Part shown: positions 6,148 to 14,309 of the stretch, piece after piece
Numbering within the stretch: position 1 is the first letter of the stretch
How the letters are laid out: every line of letters starts with the position of its first letter
Assembly (NCBI GenBank): GCA_900753285.1
Contig: CAADYN010000186.1
Location: 1-28,806 of the forward strand
Origin: Clostridia bacterium
Lineage (GTDB): Bacteria; Bacillota; Clostridia; Oscillospirales; CAG-272
Reading direction: 5' to 3'
Length of the DNA stretch: 28,806 nucleotides
Made by a program: the position numbers and the translations under genes
The notes under the pieces: model-generated
The model's input: only the letters and a program-made list of their open reading frames with translations
What the model was told of the DNA's origin: nothing
The model's database searches: none

Positions 6148-8493
6148 TTATCTGCCGAGCTTTATAACCGCGCTGTCGTGTGGGTCAAGCTCAAACGATA
6201 CTTTGCCGCCCTCAGCCTGCACCATGGCATTTCTCCACAGCTCACGTCCGATGCAGTCTTTTATATCATAGCGGGACACATCAGCCGATACCGTTTTCTT
6301 CTCCCCGCTCAGGTTGAACAGCGCAATGTAAACCTCATCTCCGCTCTCGAGTACATACGCGTCCGAGCATACTCTGCCGGGCTTTACTTCAATCGGTCTG
6401 AAAGGCTTGCCGAGCTTTGCGATTGCAACGATATCAGAATTGCCGAGCAGTGTGTTGAACCTTTCCCTTGCCTCGTTGTAATTTCCCGCGGGACTCGAGA
6501 GGTCGTCTCCCGTGAGGAAGCTCGTTCCCATCATAATTCCCGTTGTGACACGGCTCCTTGCTTCCGTGAGAGGTACATTTCCGTCCCTGCCCCATACAAC
6601 AAGGTGATCGGGGTCGGGATAATTGTATATCTCCTTTTCAAAGAAGCCGAAGGTTGCGTATGACAGAACGTGCTCGATATCCCATATGTTAGCCCACGCG
6701 TCACAGCTGATTCTTCTGCCGTCCGAATACTGATACGGGAACAGGGGAGCTATCGAGAGATTTATGAACATCCTGTCTCCGATAACGTCAAGAATGTACT
6801 TCATGCCGGAGTTATACGCTTCAAGACCTGTCGATATACTCTTGTCGTAGAACTGTCCCTCAAGCGCACCATGTCCCATGAAGTCAAGCTTTACATATTC
6901 GAAGCCCATGTCGATAAAATCGGTGAACATCTTCTTGATTATGTATCTTGTCGCGGGGTGAGTGGGGTCAAGCGGCGTTCCTCCGTCGAGCTTTCCGTAA
7001 AGCCTTGTGCCGTCGGTCGAGCGGAGTGCGGCGTCATAGTAGGTATAGCCTGTGTCGTATATCTTACTGCGCTTCATGTCCTCTTCCGTATTGTGCCAGC
7101 AGGCGAATGGAGTATAGTAAATTCCCGCTCTCTGTCCGTTCTTATGGCAGTGCTCTACAAACGAGACAAGCGCGTCGTGCAAGTCCGTTCTTTTCATAGC
7201 GGGGTCGTTCATGACAATCGCGTCCCAGAAGGAGTCCATGTTGACGTACACGTTTCCGCCGTCCTTTGTCCATATGTTCTGCAAATTGTTCTTTATGTAG
7301 TCGGAAACTCCCGTCATTTTTGAGTAGCTTATGCTCGTCTCCATGACTGCCCACGAGTTAAATCCAAACGGAACGTGACTGTCAAAGCACTTCTTCTTCG
7401 GAACAATCTCCGTGTTAGCCTTACCGAACGACACAAGCTCGTCACGCCAGTTCTTGCCCTCTCCTATGTAGATGAGCGGAGACGAAACTTCATTTCCGCT
7501 GGTGAATCCGTGAGGGGAATTGTCGCGCGTCATTATGTCCGCAATACCGCCGTACACCTCAAACTCACACACGGAATTGTCAGCTCCGCGGAAGAATATG
7601 CCTGTTTTCCATCTGTCGTGCTCCAGCGAGCCTATAACAATGCCTTCTTCCGTCACTGTGTCAAGAAGAGCCGCGCATTCGTAGCTTGTCATAGAACTGT
7701 TCAGTGTACACAGCTTCGGTTCAACCCATCCGTCATTGTCAAACGGCATCATGAGAAAAGCGTCGCTCTCACTACCCGTATTGAAAACGCCGTTCTCTGC
7801 TTCGGTTCGCAGTGGTGTTATCCTGTTTGTTTTAACGCCCTCCCCTATGACGGTGAGCCTTGTTCTGACAGAGGCTTCGGAAAGATAGAAGTCCTGCTTT
7901 AAAGTTACCTCTCCCGTGTGGATGAAAGTGATGTGTCCGCCGTCCGCCGTTACCTCATGAGTTTTGCAGTCGGTGGATTTTATCTCTTTACCGTTAATCA
8001 CAACAGAGCAGTAAGCACATTTTACTATTCTTTTGCCGACGAGAGAAATACAGTATGTTCCCTGAACGGTGTCGAGAGCCAGCTCCGTATTGCTGTAAGA
8101 TATTTTCTTTTCTTCTTTTGCTTCATCCGCAGATTTTTCTTCTTCGCAGGAGTATATCTCAATTCCCTCAAGCTCAGGTACAAATCTCAGCGCGCCAATG
8201 CGGATTTTGTTCTCTCCTGCACGGAAAAATACTTTTCTGTATTCGTCTCCGCTGTCATACCTTGTCGTGCCGCAGTCGGTGTCGATGAAGAACGTGCCTG
8301 CTCCATCCGCGTGAATGAGCTTTACGGCATATACTCCGTCTGTGGGAATATCTATCCCGCCGAAAACAGCATAGCCTTTTTCATAGTAGTTTTTCATGAT
8401 GTCGCGGATTTTTCCGCCGGCGAGGTGCGCTTTTTCGATAAGCTCAGCCTCATCCGCGCGTTTCACGATGATTTTTTCTTTAAGTTCAGCCAT
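6148..8493 (-). CDS. Clan GH-D (GH27/GH36-like) alpha-galactosidase-type glycoside hydrolase
   Basis: A 781-residue protein without signal peptide, so probably cytoplasmic. Residues about 1-390 form a large N-terminal beta region with an internal acidic linker (EEEKSADEAKEEKK). The (beta/alpha)8 barrel begins near PFGFNSWAVMETSISY. The nucleophile is Asp537 in YVKLDFMGHG, the KxD motif of clan GH-D. Asp598 in RRISCDAWANIWD is the likely acid/base, at a spacing close to that in GH27. Later MMGTSFLTGDDL and a C-terminal beta domain (VYIALFNLSGEKKTV) match the usual layout. The expected reaction is hydrolysis of terminal alpha-galactosyl or alpha-N-acetylgalactosaminyl residues; the exact sugar is not readable. 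AAAGGG lies eight bases before the ATG. It is transcribed divergently from 8701, sharing a control region. Confidence 0.85.
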   Translation of the reverse strand: MAELKEKIIVKRADEAELIEKAHLAGGKIRDIMKNYYEKGYAVFGGIDIPTDGVYAVKLIHADGAGTFFIDTDCGTTRYDSGDEYRKVFFRAGENKIRIGALRFVPELEGIEIYSCEEEKSADEAKEEKKISYSNTELALDTVQGTYCISLVGKRIVKCAYCSVVINGKEIKSTDCKTHEVTADGGHITFIHTGEVTLKQDFYLSEASVRTRLTVIGEGVKTNRITPLRTEAENGVFNTGSESDAFLMMPFDNDGWVEPKLCTLNSSMTSYECAALLDTVTEEGIVIGSLEHDRWKTGIFFRGADNSVCEFEVYGGIADIMTRDNSPHGFTSGNEVSSPLIYIGEGKNWRDELVSFGKANTEIVPKKKCFDSHVPFGFNSWAVMETSISYSKMTGVSDYIKNNLQNIWTKDGGNVYVNMDSFWDAIVMNDPAMKRTDLHDALVSFVEHCHKNGQRAGIYYTPFACWHNTEEDMKRSKIYDTGYTYYDAALRSTDGTRLYGKLDGGTPLDPTHPATRYIIKKMFTDFIDMGFEYVKLDFMGHGALEGQFYDKSISTGLEAYNSGMKYILDVIGDRMFINLSIAPLFPYQYSDGRRISCDAWANIWDIEHVLSYATFGFFEKEIYNYPDPDHLVVWGRDGNVPLTEARSRVTTGIMMGTSFLTGDDLSSPAGNYNEARERFNTLLGNSDIVAIAKLGKPFRPIEVKPGRVCSDAYVLESGDEVYIALFNLSGEKKTVSADVSRYDIKDCIGRELWRNAMVQAEGGKVSFELDPHDSAVIKLGR

Positions 8494-8529
8494 ATTCTGC
8501 CCTTTCTGCTAATTTTCTTAGTTAAGGTT

Positions 8530-8559
8530 ATTATAGCATAACGTCCGGTGCAAATACAA
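8530..8559 (-). promoter_or_regulatory. Promoter of the alpha-galactosidase-like gene
   Basis: On the reverse strand TTGTAT (8554-8559), an 18-bp spacer and a perfect TATAAT (8530-8535), about 36 bp before the ATG. Confidence 0.6.
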
Positions 8560-8604
8560 TATGATAGGAGAAAATTAAAATATACACTTTTTGATGTTTC
8601 CCGC

Positions 8605-8618
8605 TATGTAATTACATA
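8605..8618. promoter_or_regulatory. Candidate operator: 14-bp perfect palindrome between divergent genes
   Basis: TATGTAATTACATA is a perfect palindrome between the two divergent promoters. The half TATGTAAT recurs at 8659-8666, overlapping the -10 of the rightward promoter. A wider pair TCACAA...TTGTGA flanks the rightward -35. A local regulator could bind here; none is encoded next to it. Confidence 0.4.
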
Positions 8619-8632
8619 TTTAATCACAAGTC

Positions 8633-8661
8633 TTTACTTTTTGTGAAATTGCTGTTATTAT
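8633..8661 (+). promoter_or_regulatory. Promoter of the 8701-11733 operon
   Basis: TTTACT (8633-8638), a 17-bp spacer and TATTAT (8656-8661), about 40 bp upstream of the ATG at 8701. Confidence 0.45.
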
Positions 8662-8700
8662 GTAATCAAACAGTAAAATTTACAATCAAAAGGTGACAAT

Positions 8701-10242
8701 ATGTTAAAACATGAAGTCGTAAATATAATCAATTTCATAAGAGCCTGCGAACCGCGCGCACCTATGGATCTCGTAACTCCCGTGAAAGAGCAGATAAAGC
8801 TCATCGAAAAGCACAACCTCTGCGGAACGTTCCTCATGCAGTATGACGCGCTCATCGACCCGCAGTTTGTCGAGCTGATAAAAGGTCTTGACCCCACGCG
8901 GTTTGAGATAGGCGTATGGCACGAGACGGTAGAGCCGGAGGTAAAGGCGGCAGGACTCGAGTGGACAGGACGTTTCCCGTGGGACTGGCACGCGCACTGC
9001 GGATTCTCGGTCGGCTACACGAAGGAACAGAGGGAAAAGATATGCGACGTGCTGTTTGAGAAATTCAAGGAAGTATTCGGATATTACCCGCGAGTTTTCG
9101 GTTCGTGGCTGTTCGACTCGCACACTGTAAGATACATCTCCGACAAATACGGACTTGACGCGATATGCAACTGCAAGGAACAGTACGGAACAGACGGATA
9201 CACTCTCTGGGGCGGATACTACGGACAGGGATACTACCCGAGCCGCACCAACTGCTTCATGCCCGCCCAGACAAAGGAAGAACAAATTCCCGCACCCCTT
9301 TTCCGTATGCTCGGCTCAGACCAGGTATATCAGTACGATTTCGGCATGGACAGAGACAGCGGCGCGGCAGGCGTTCAGGGTGTAATTACGCTCGAGCCCG
9401 TGTACTGCGGCAATTCAGGCGGAGGCGGCGTTCCAAAGTGGGTTGACTGGTACCTCCGCGAAAACTTCAACGGCGAGTGTCTCTCGTTCGGCTATACTCA
9501 GGCGGGACAGGAAAACTCCTTCGGTTGGGACAGCATGAAAAACGGACTGAATTATCAGTTTGCCCGGTTCGAGCGTCTCAGAGACGAAGGCAAAATCACA
9601 GTGGAAACTCTCGGAGAGACGGGCAGACGATACAAAGCAACATACGAGACTACCCCCGCGTCAACGATAACCGCACACTCCGCGTTCAACGATGAAAACA
9701 AAAAATCCGTATGGTATTCCTCACGCTTCTACCGCACGAACGTGTATATGGACGGCATTGTAAGACTGCGCGACCTGCATCTGTTCTCGGAAAAATTTCC
9801 CGACCCGTTTGAGGACACGGTATGTGAAGCCAACGAAGCGACATACGAAACTCTCCCAGTAGCCGACGGAAACAGGCACTCCGGAAACGGCACTGTCGCG
9901 GGAATATACCTCATCGGCGAGGACGGACACGACGTCACAGCGGAAGACTTTAACTTCACAGACGCCGGAAACGGATGCGCGGTGCTTGAGTTTGACGGCA
10001 CAACAATAACTCTCCGCGAGAACAGCATAAGAATAGAGCGCACCTCCCCATTCAGACTGGAGAACAGGATAGGCAAGAAGAACGACCATGTTCCGACAGT
10101 GATAAGCGCGGGAGAGAGCGAAATCGTACTCGAATACAGCGGAATAAAGTACAAAATCACCCTCCGCTCGGGCAAATTTGAAAACGCCGTCACAGCCTGC
10201 TCATGCGGAAACGTAATCGAAGCCGAATTTGGCATAATATAG
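8701..10242 (+). CDS. Unrecognised barrel enzyme, glycoside hydrolase/deacetylase-like, with C-terminal beta domain
   Basis: A 513-residue protein without signal peptide; ribosome binding site AGGTGA. I cannot name the family. Residues about 1-320 look like a beta/alpha barrel of the glycoside hydrolase/deacetylase kind. Visible motifs are INFIRACEPRAP at the N-terminus, TFLMQYDAL (about 44-52), EIGVWHETVEP (about 75-85), WTGRFPWDWHAH with a WDWHxH cluster that could hold a metal or catalytic residues, and GSWLFDSHTV. The rest is strand-rich and probably a beta sandwich (YSSRFYRTNVYMDGIVRLRD onward). The canonical NodB TFDDG motif is absent. The next gene, 12 bp downstream, is a sugar-type solute-binding lipoprotein, and the divergent gene is an alpha-galactosidase-like enzyme. 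A glycan-processing role is inference from context and fold impression. Confidence 0.75.
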   Translation: MLKHEVVNIINFIRACEPRAPMDLVTPVKEQIKLIEKHNLCGTFLMQYDALIDPQFVELIKGLDPTRFEIGVWHETVEPEVKAAGLEWTGRFPWDWHAHCGFSVGYTKEQREKICDVLFEKFKEVFGYYPRVFGSWLFDSHTVRYISDKYGLDAICNCKEQYGTDGYTLWGGYYGQGYYPSRTNCFMPAQTKEEQIPAPLFRMLGSDQVYQYDFGMDRDSGAAGVQGVITLEPVYCGNSGGGGVPKWVDWYLRENFNGECLSFGYTQAGQENSFGWDSMKNGLNYQFARFERLRDEGKITVETLGETGRRYKATYETTPASTITAHSAFNDENKKSVWYSSRFYRTNVYMDGIVRLRDLHLFSEKFPDPFEDTVCEANEATYETLPVADGNRHSGNGTVAGIYLIGEDGHDVTAEDFNFTDAGNGCAVLEFDGTTITLRENSIRIERTSPFRLENRIGKKNDHVPTVISAGESEIVLEYSGIKYKITLRSGKFENAVTACSCGNVIEAEFGII

Positions 10243-10254
10243 GAGGACAAAACA

Positions 10255-11733
10255 ATGAAGAAAAAGACTTCCCTGCTTCTTGCAATACTGCTGCTCGCCT
10301 CTCTTATTCAGTCGTGCGGAGGTAACACTGCGGCGGATGAAACAACCCCGTCAAGCGAAACAAGCACCGATACCGTAAGCTCTGCCGCAGAATCCGATAG
10401 CGAAACGGAAGCCGACGACACTCCCGCGGTAGAAAACATGGACGGAGCGGCGCTGACCATACTCAACTACACCCCCGAAGCCATGTCGTGGACGAACACT
10501 GTCATTCTCGTTGAAGAAACCACCGGCGACATACTGAACGACGCTCTGTACCACCGTGAGCAGAAGGTCGAGGAGTTGTATCACTGCCTTATCGAAGAAA
10601 ACGCGCAGTCAGATGTTGTCTCGACTATCACAAATTCAGTTACCGCGGGAGATCATGACTTTGACCTCGCGATGCTGTTTGATTCAAAGGTAGCCGACGT
10701 TCTCACTGCCGACCGCCTTTCCTCGTGGAACAACCTTGACCTCGACCTCACACAGCCTTGGTTTGACAGCGACGCCACAAAGCAGTACAATTTCTACGGA
10801 ACTCAGGCTGCAATCAGCGGTGCGTACAGTCTCTACAACTACTCGACAAGCCACGCTTTCCTCTTCAACAACGACTTAAAGCAGGCTCACGGAATCACCG
10901 ATGATTTTTACGAGCTTGTTCGTGATGGCAAGTGGACAGTGGATGCGCTTTACAAATATGCGGCTTTGGCGGTAAACGACCTCGACGGCGACGGCACAAT
11001 GAATCCGAAAAACGACTGCTACGGAGCTACAGGTACTGTTACAAGATTCTACAGCGCGCTCATCACCGGAGCAGACATAAGATATATCGACAGACAGGAC
11101 GACGGCACTCTCTACTACGCTCTTGTAGGAAACGAGCCTGCGCAGACCTATATGTCAAAGCTCGTGAGCCTGAACAACGGCAACGACATATTCACAAGCG
11201 GAACGGAGGACATAGGCGGCTCTGACGAAAGCATATTCCCTGCCGGAAGAGCGCTGTTCCTCGCTGAGTACACGGGAAAGACCGAAAACATACGCGATAT
11301 TGATTTTGACATAGGTTTCCTTCCCCCGCCTAAAGCCGACGAAACACAGGACAAGTATTACTCCCTCGTTGAAGGCGGAGCTCAGTCCGTGCTTCCGAAA
11401 ACAGTACAGCCGGCGGACTACCACAGAATAGAAACAATACTGAACGCCTTCGCTTACTATTCTTATAAGGAATCAATTCCTGCGTACATCGATGTGCTTC
11501 TCATGGAAAAGGTTGCCCGCAACGCAGAATCCGCCGAAATGCTCGAGCTTATATTCGACAGCGCGGCATACGACCTCGGTACGGGAATTTGGTCCGCATC
11601 AACGAAGAATATGTTCACGCAGAACGTTTTCCTCCCGAAGGAAGATCAGATTTCCTCCACCATCGCGAAAACGCAGAAGCTCGTCGGCAAGCAGCTTGAA
11701 GTATTCACAAAAGCCGTCGGTGAGCTGAAATAA
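10255..11733 (+). CDS. Solute-binding lipoprotein of an ABC-type sugar importer
   Basis: A 492-residue protein with AGGAGG directly upstream. Residues 1-20 are a lipoprotein signal peptide ending in lipobox IQSC (Cys21). A Thr/Ser/Glu-rich tether follows to about residue 60, then a family-1-type binding fold. Asp242, Asp244 and Asp246 in DLDGDGTMNPKND form an EF-hand-like calcium loop, as in many sugar-binding proteins of this group. The C-terminal helix has KLVGKQLEVFTKA, echoed in the second binding protein at 14306, which is a paralogue. It would capture an oligosaccharide outside the membrane and deliver it to a permease. No permease or ATPase for import lies in the window. The partner gene upstream (8701) suggests that enzyme acts on the imported sugar. 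Confidence 0.88.
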   Translation: MKKKTSLLLAILLLASLIQSCGGNTAADETTPSSETSTDTVSSAAESDSETEADDTPAVENMDGAALTILNYTPEAMSWTNTVILVEETTGDILNDALYHREQKVEELYHCLIEENAQSDVVSTITNSVTAGDHDFDLAMLFDSKVADVLTADRLSSWNNLDLDLTQPWFDSDATKQYNFYGTQAAISGAYSLYNYSTSHAFLFNNDLKQAHGITDDFYELVRDGKWTVDALYKYAALAVNDLDGDGTMNPKNDCYGATGTVTRFYSALITGADIRYIDRQDDGTLYYALVGNEPAQTYMSKLVSLNNGNDIFTSGTEDIGGSDESIFPAGRALFLAEYTGKTENIRDIDFDIGFLPPPKADETQDKYYSLVEGGAQSVLPKTVQPADYHRIETILNAFAYYSYKESIPAYIDVLLMEKVARNAESAEMLELIFDSAAYDLGTGIWSASTKNMFTQNVFLPKEDQISSTIAKTQKLVGKQLEVFTKAVGELK

Positions 11734-11737
11734 TTAA

Positions 11738-11804
11738 AAAATCCCCTCCGTACACTGAACTGCTCCGAAAAGATTAGTTCAAAAGCTGTACCCGAGGGGA
11801 TTTT
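11738..11804. terminator. Bidirectional terminator with three nested stems
   Basis: AAAATCCCCTC (11738-11748) pairs perfectly with GAGGGGATTTT (11794-11804). Inside it GTACA (11750-11754) pairs with TGTAC (11787-11791), and GAACT (11757-11761) with AGTTC (11776-11780). A and T tracts at both ends suit termination of both convergent genes. The last base overlaps the VanZ-like stop codon. Confidence 0.8.
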
Positions 11805-12322
11805 CACTTTTTCTTGTGTTTTCCGAGAAAATCCGCAAGAATCACGGAAAGAGAGCCGACAAGTGCGCCGAGGGTGTTGCAGATAACATCGTCGGTTTCA
11901 GCCATACCGAGCGAAAAACGATACTGTATGTACTCGACTGCCGTACTGAGCGCAAAGCCTATGGCAACCACGAGAATCACTCTCCGGCGCATCTTCATCT
12001 TATCGGAAAAAGCATTTGAGCACGCCATTCCGAGGGGGAAGAAGAGGAAAACATTCATCAGCATTGAACGGTACCGCTCAGGCTCTTTTTTTGCTTCACT
12101 CAATGCAGAAAATGGTACGAGAACAATGTCATATGTCCCGACCTTGCGGCTGAAAACGGTGAGGTAAAGGACAGCAAATGCCGACAACACAAGCACGCAA
12201 AGGTTCATCGCCATAAACAGTTTTTTTGGCAGGTACGCTCTGTAATATGCCCACAGCACAAGAAGCAGAACCATGACGAGACAAACCTTGTACAGCGGCA
12301 TCGTGTATATCAGACGGAACAT
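11804..12322 (-). CDS. VanZ-like family membrane protein
   Basis: A 172-residue protein with a strong Shine-Dalgarno (GGGAGG). It has four or five hydrophobic segments: near residues 10-26, 35-55, 88-100, 115-128 and 148-162. The VanZ-like signature is visible: a segment ending FSRKVG, then NVFLFFPLGMACSNAF and a polar-faced helix with STAVEYIQYRFSLGMAETDDVICNTLGALVG. VanZ was named for low-level teicoplanin resistance, but most homologues are of unknown function and are not resistance genes. It has its own promoter and is divergent from the MerR-kinase gene. There is no van cluster nearby, so no glycopeptide resistance claim is made. Confidence 0.87.
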   Translation of the reverse strand: MFRLIYTMPLYKVCLVMVLLLVLWAYYRAYLPKKLFMAMNLCVLVLSAFAVLYLTVFSRKVGTYDIVLVPFSALSEAKKEPERYRSMLMNVFLFFPLGMACSNAFSDKMKMRRRVILVVAIGFALSTAVEYIQYRFSLGMAETDDVICNTLGALVGSLSVILADFLGKHKKK

Positions 12323-12351
12323 TTTTCTCCCTCCCGTACTTCATTTTACAT

Positions 12352-12380
12352 ATTATACCATATCGGAGAAGCAAATTCAA
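12352..12380 (-). promoter_or_regulatory. Promoter of the VanZ-like gene
   Basis: On the reverse strand TTGAAT (12375-12380), a 17-bp spacer and a perfect TATAAT (12352-12357). Confidence 0.6.
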
Positions 12381-12462
12381 TCTTTCGCCGAAGAATAGAT
12401 ACCGCGCGGAAGAGGAATTTATGCATTAACACAAAATTAACAAATATATTTTAAGAAAGCTA

Positions 12463-12493
12463 TTGACAGTCCACTTAGAGGACAGTTTATAAT
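12463..12493 (+). promoter_or_regulatory. MerR-type promoter with 19-bp spacer and internal operator dyad
   Basis: A perfect -35 TTGACA (12463-12468) and a perfect -10 TATAAT (12488-12493) are separated by 19 bp. This over-long spacer is the hallmark of promoters activated by MerR-family proteins, which untwist the DNA. The spacer contains GTCCACTTAGAGGAC (12469-12483), a dyad with exact GTCC/GGAC arms centred between the hexamers. The first gene downstream encodes a MerR domain, so autoregulation is the simplest reading. It is about 40 bp from the ATG. Confidence 0.8.
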
Positions 12494-12533
12494 CAATCAT
12501 AAGAAAAAACAAGTTTGGAGACAAAAATTATTT

Positions 12534-14309
12534 ATGCGAATCGGTGAAGTAGAACAGCAGACCGGACTGCCGCGCAAAACCATACGTTTCTATGAGTCAA
12601 AAGGACTGCTTTCGGTCGAGCGTTCCGAAAACTCTTACCGCGAGTACGACGAGGCAATGGTAAAGCGGCTGAAAACCATAGCGATATTCCGCAGAGCAGG
12701 CATATCCATCGCCGACATTCAGCTGTGGTGCGACAACGTTATAAGCACGGAGGAAATGCTGAAAAAACGCCTGCACGAGCTGAAGGACAGTGTGGACACG
12801 GCGTCGGATCAGTTAATGCTGTGCCGCAACCTCATGTCCGGCGGAGATATGGATAAAATTTTCGATTCTCTGAGCGCATTATCGGAGGACGACGCGGCGG
12901 AAAGCAGTGAGAAAAACGGTGAAAAAGAACCCGCGCTGCTCGGAATCGACATCGGAACAACGACGATAAGCGCAGTGGTTCTCACAACGGAAACGCACAG
13001 GCTCATCGGAGCTTACACCGTCGCAAGCTGTGCAGATCTGCCGCAGGACGAGGTATTCACCAAAACACAGGACGCCGCGGGAATAATGGAGCGTGTGCGC
13101 AGGCTGATTGAATCCCTTCTTCACCGCTGTCCCACGATAAAAGCAATCGGATTCACGGGACAGATGCACGGCATTGTTTACATGGACTCGGACGGCAGGC
13201 TGCTCTCCCCTCTCTACACATGGGAGGACAACCGCGCGGGTGCAGTCTACGGCGATGTGGATATGACAAGCTGCGAGTGGATTCAGGAAAAAAGCGGATA
13301 TCGCGTACCTCCGGGATACGGACTTGCGACACATATCGACCTGCTCAGACACGGCAGAGTACCGAAAAACGCGGCAAAAATCGCGACTGTAATGGACTAC
13401 GCCGTATGCAGCCTTACGGGAAGGAAAGCTCCGCTCTGCCACACGACAAACGCCGCAAGCCTCGGATTCTTCTCGCCCGAGAGAGGATTTGACATATGCG
13501 CACTTGAAAAGCTCGGTGTTGACGCGTGGGTTCTGCCTGATTATACCGCGGAGAACGTTATCGTCGGCACATATGAGGAAATTCCGGTGTCGGTAGCGAT
13601 AGGAGACAATCAGGCAAGCTTCCTCGGCTCCGTACAATGCCCCGCCGAAACCGCGCTGATAAACTTCGGAACGGGAAGCCAGATAACAATTCTCGCAGGC
13701 AGCACGGCAGAGTTCACACCGACTCCCGAGATAGAGATTCGCCCGTACATAAACCACGGCAGTCTAATAAGCGGCTCGGCTTTGTGCGGAGGAAGAGCAT
13801 ATGCGCTGCTTGAATCCTTCTTCCGAAAATACGTAGCGGCGTGCGGATTCACCGATTCGGAGCAGTATGAGATAATGAACTCACTCGCGCTTGACGCCAT
13901 CAAAAAGGACAGACATCTCCACGTATGCACTACCTTCTGCGGTATCAGAAGCGACCACACAATACGCGGCTCAGTCACTGGAATAGGAGAGGAAAACTTA
14001 GGTCCTGGCGAGCTTATCGCGGGCGTACTCTACGGCATGGCGGAGGAGCTTCACGGGATGTTTGCCGAAATGCCGAAGGATGGGATAAGACAGCTTGTGG
14101 TGTCGGGCAACGCCGTGCGAAAAAATCCCGCGCTCAGGAGGGTGCTGGAGAGGGTATTCGGCATGAAGATACTTGTTCCCGTGCATCAGGAAGAAGCGGC
14201 ATACGGCTCGGCTCTTTTCGCGGGACTTACATCCGACGGAACTATATCAAACGAAAAATTTAAAGACTTTTATAAATACACCACTGAAACGGAGGAACTA
14301 ACAAAATGA
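12534..14309 (+). CDS. MerR transcription regulator fused to an FGGY-family sugar kinase
   Basis: A 591-residue fusion. Residues 1-70 are a canonical MerR winged helix (RIGEVEQQTGLPRKTIRFYESKGLL, then NSYREYDEAMVKRLKTIAIFRRAGISIADI). Residues about 75-115 look like the MerR dimerisation helix, and 118-133 are a charged linker. From residue 134 an FGGY kinase follows: LLGIDIGTTT with Asp139, GFTGQMHGIVYMD, the catalytic-base motif GDNQASFLGS with Asp358, the NFGTGSQI phosphate loop, and LVVSGNAVRKNPAL near the adenosine site. The closest look is to xylulokinase or sedoheptulokinase. There is one uninterrupted frame and no internal stop. The stop overlaps the next gene by ATGA. Either the kinase domain acts as the sugar sensor for the MerR head, or the protein both phosphorylates the sugar and controls its own operon. 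The Shine-Dalgarno (GGAG) is distant. Confidence 0.9.
   Translation: MRIGEVEQQTGLPRKTIRFYESKGLLSVERSENSYREYDEAMVKRLKTIAIFRRAGISIADIQLWCDNVISTEEMLKKRLHELKDSVDTASDQLMLCRNLMSGGDMDKIFDSLSALSEDDAAESSEKNGEKEPALLGIDIGTTTISAVVLTTETHRLIGAYTVASCADLPQDEVFTKTQDAAGIMERVRRLIESLLHRCPTIKAIGFTGQMHGIVYMDSDGRLLSPLYTWEDNRAGAVYGDVDMTSCEWIQEKSGYRVPPGYGLATHIDLLRHGRVPKNAAKIATVMDYAVCSLTGRKAPLCHTTNAASLGFFSPERGFDICALEKLGVDAWVLPDYTAENVIVGTYEEIPVSVAIGDNQASFLGSVQCPAETALINFGTGSQITILAGSTAEFTPTPEIEIRPYINHGSLISGSALCGGRAYALLESFFRKYVAACGFTDSEQYEIMNSLALDAIKKDRHLHVCTTFCGIRSDHTIRGSVTGIGEENLGPGELIAGVLYGMAEELHGMFAEMPKDGIRQLVVSGNAVRKNPALRRVLERVFGMKILVPVHQEEAAYGSALFAGLTSDGTISNEKFKDFYKYTTETEELTK

Noticed and set aside
11804..12322. VanZ-like gene as a glycopeptide resistance determinant
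   Set aside because: No vanH/A/X or regulator genes are nearby and the wider VanZ-like family is mostly unrelated to resistance.
12879..13757. Minus-strand open frame (292 codons) inside the MerR-kinase gene
   Set aside because: It is a shadow of the FGGY kinase coding sequence, Cys/Arg-rich with no family motif; the kinase frame explains the region.
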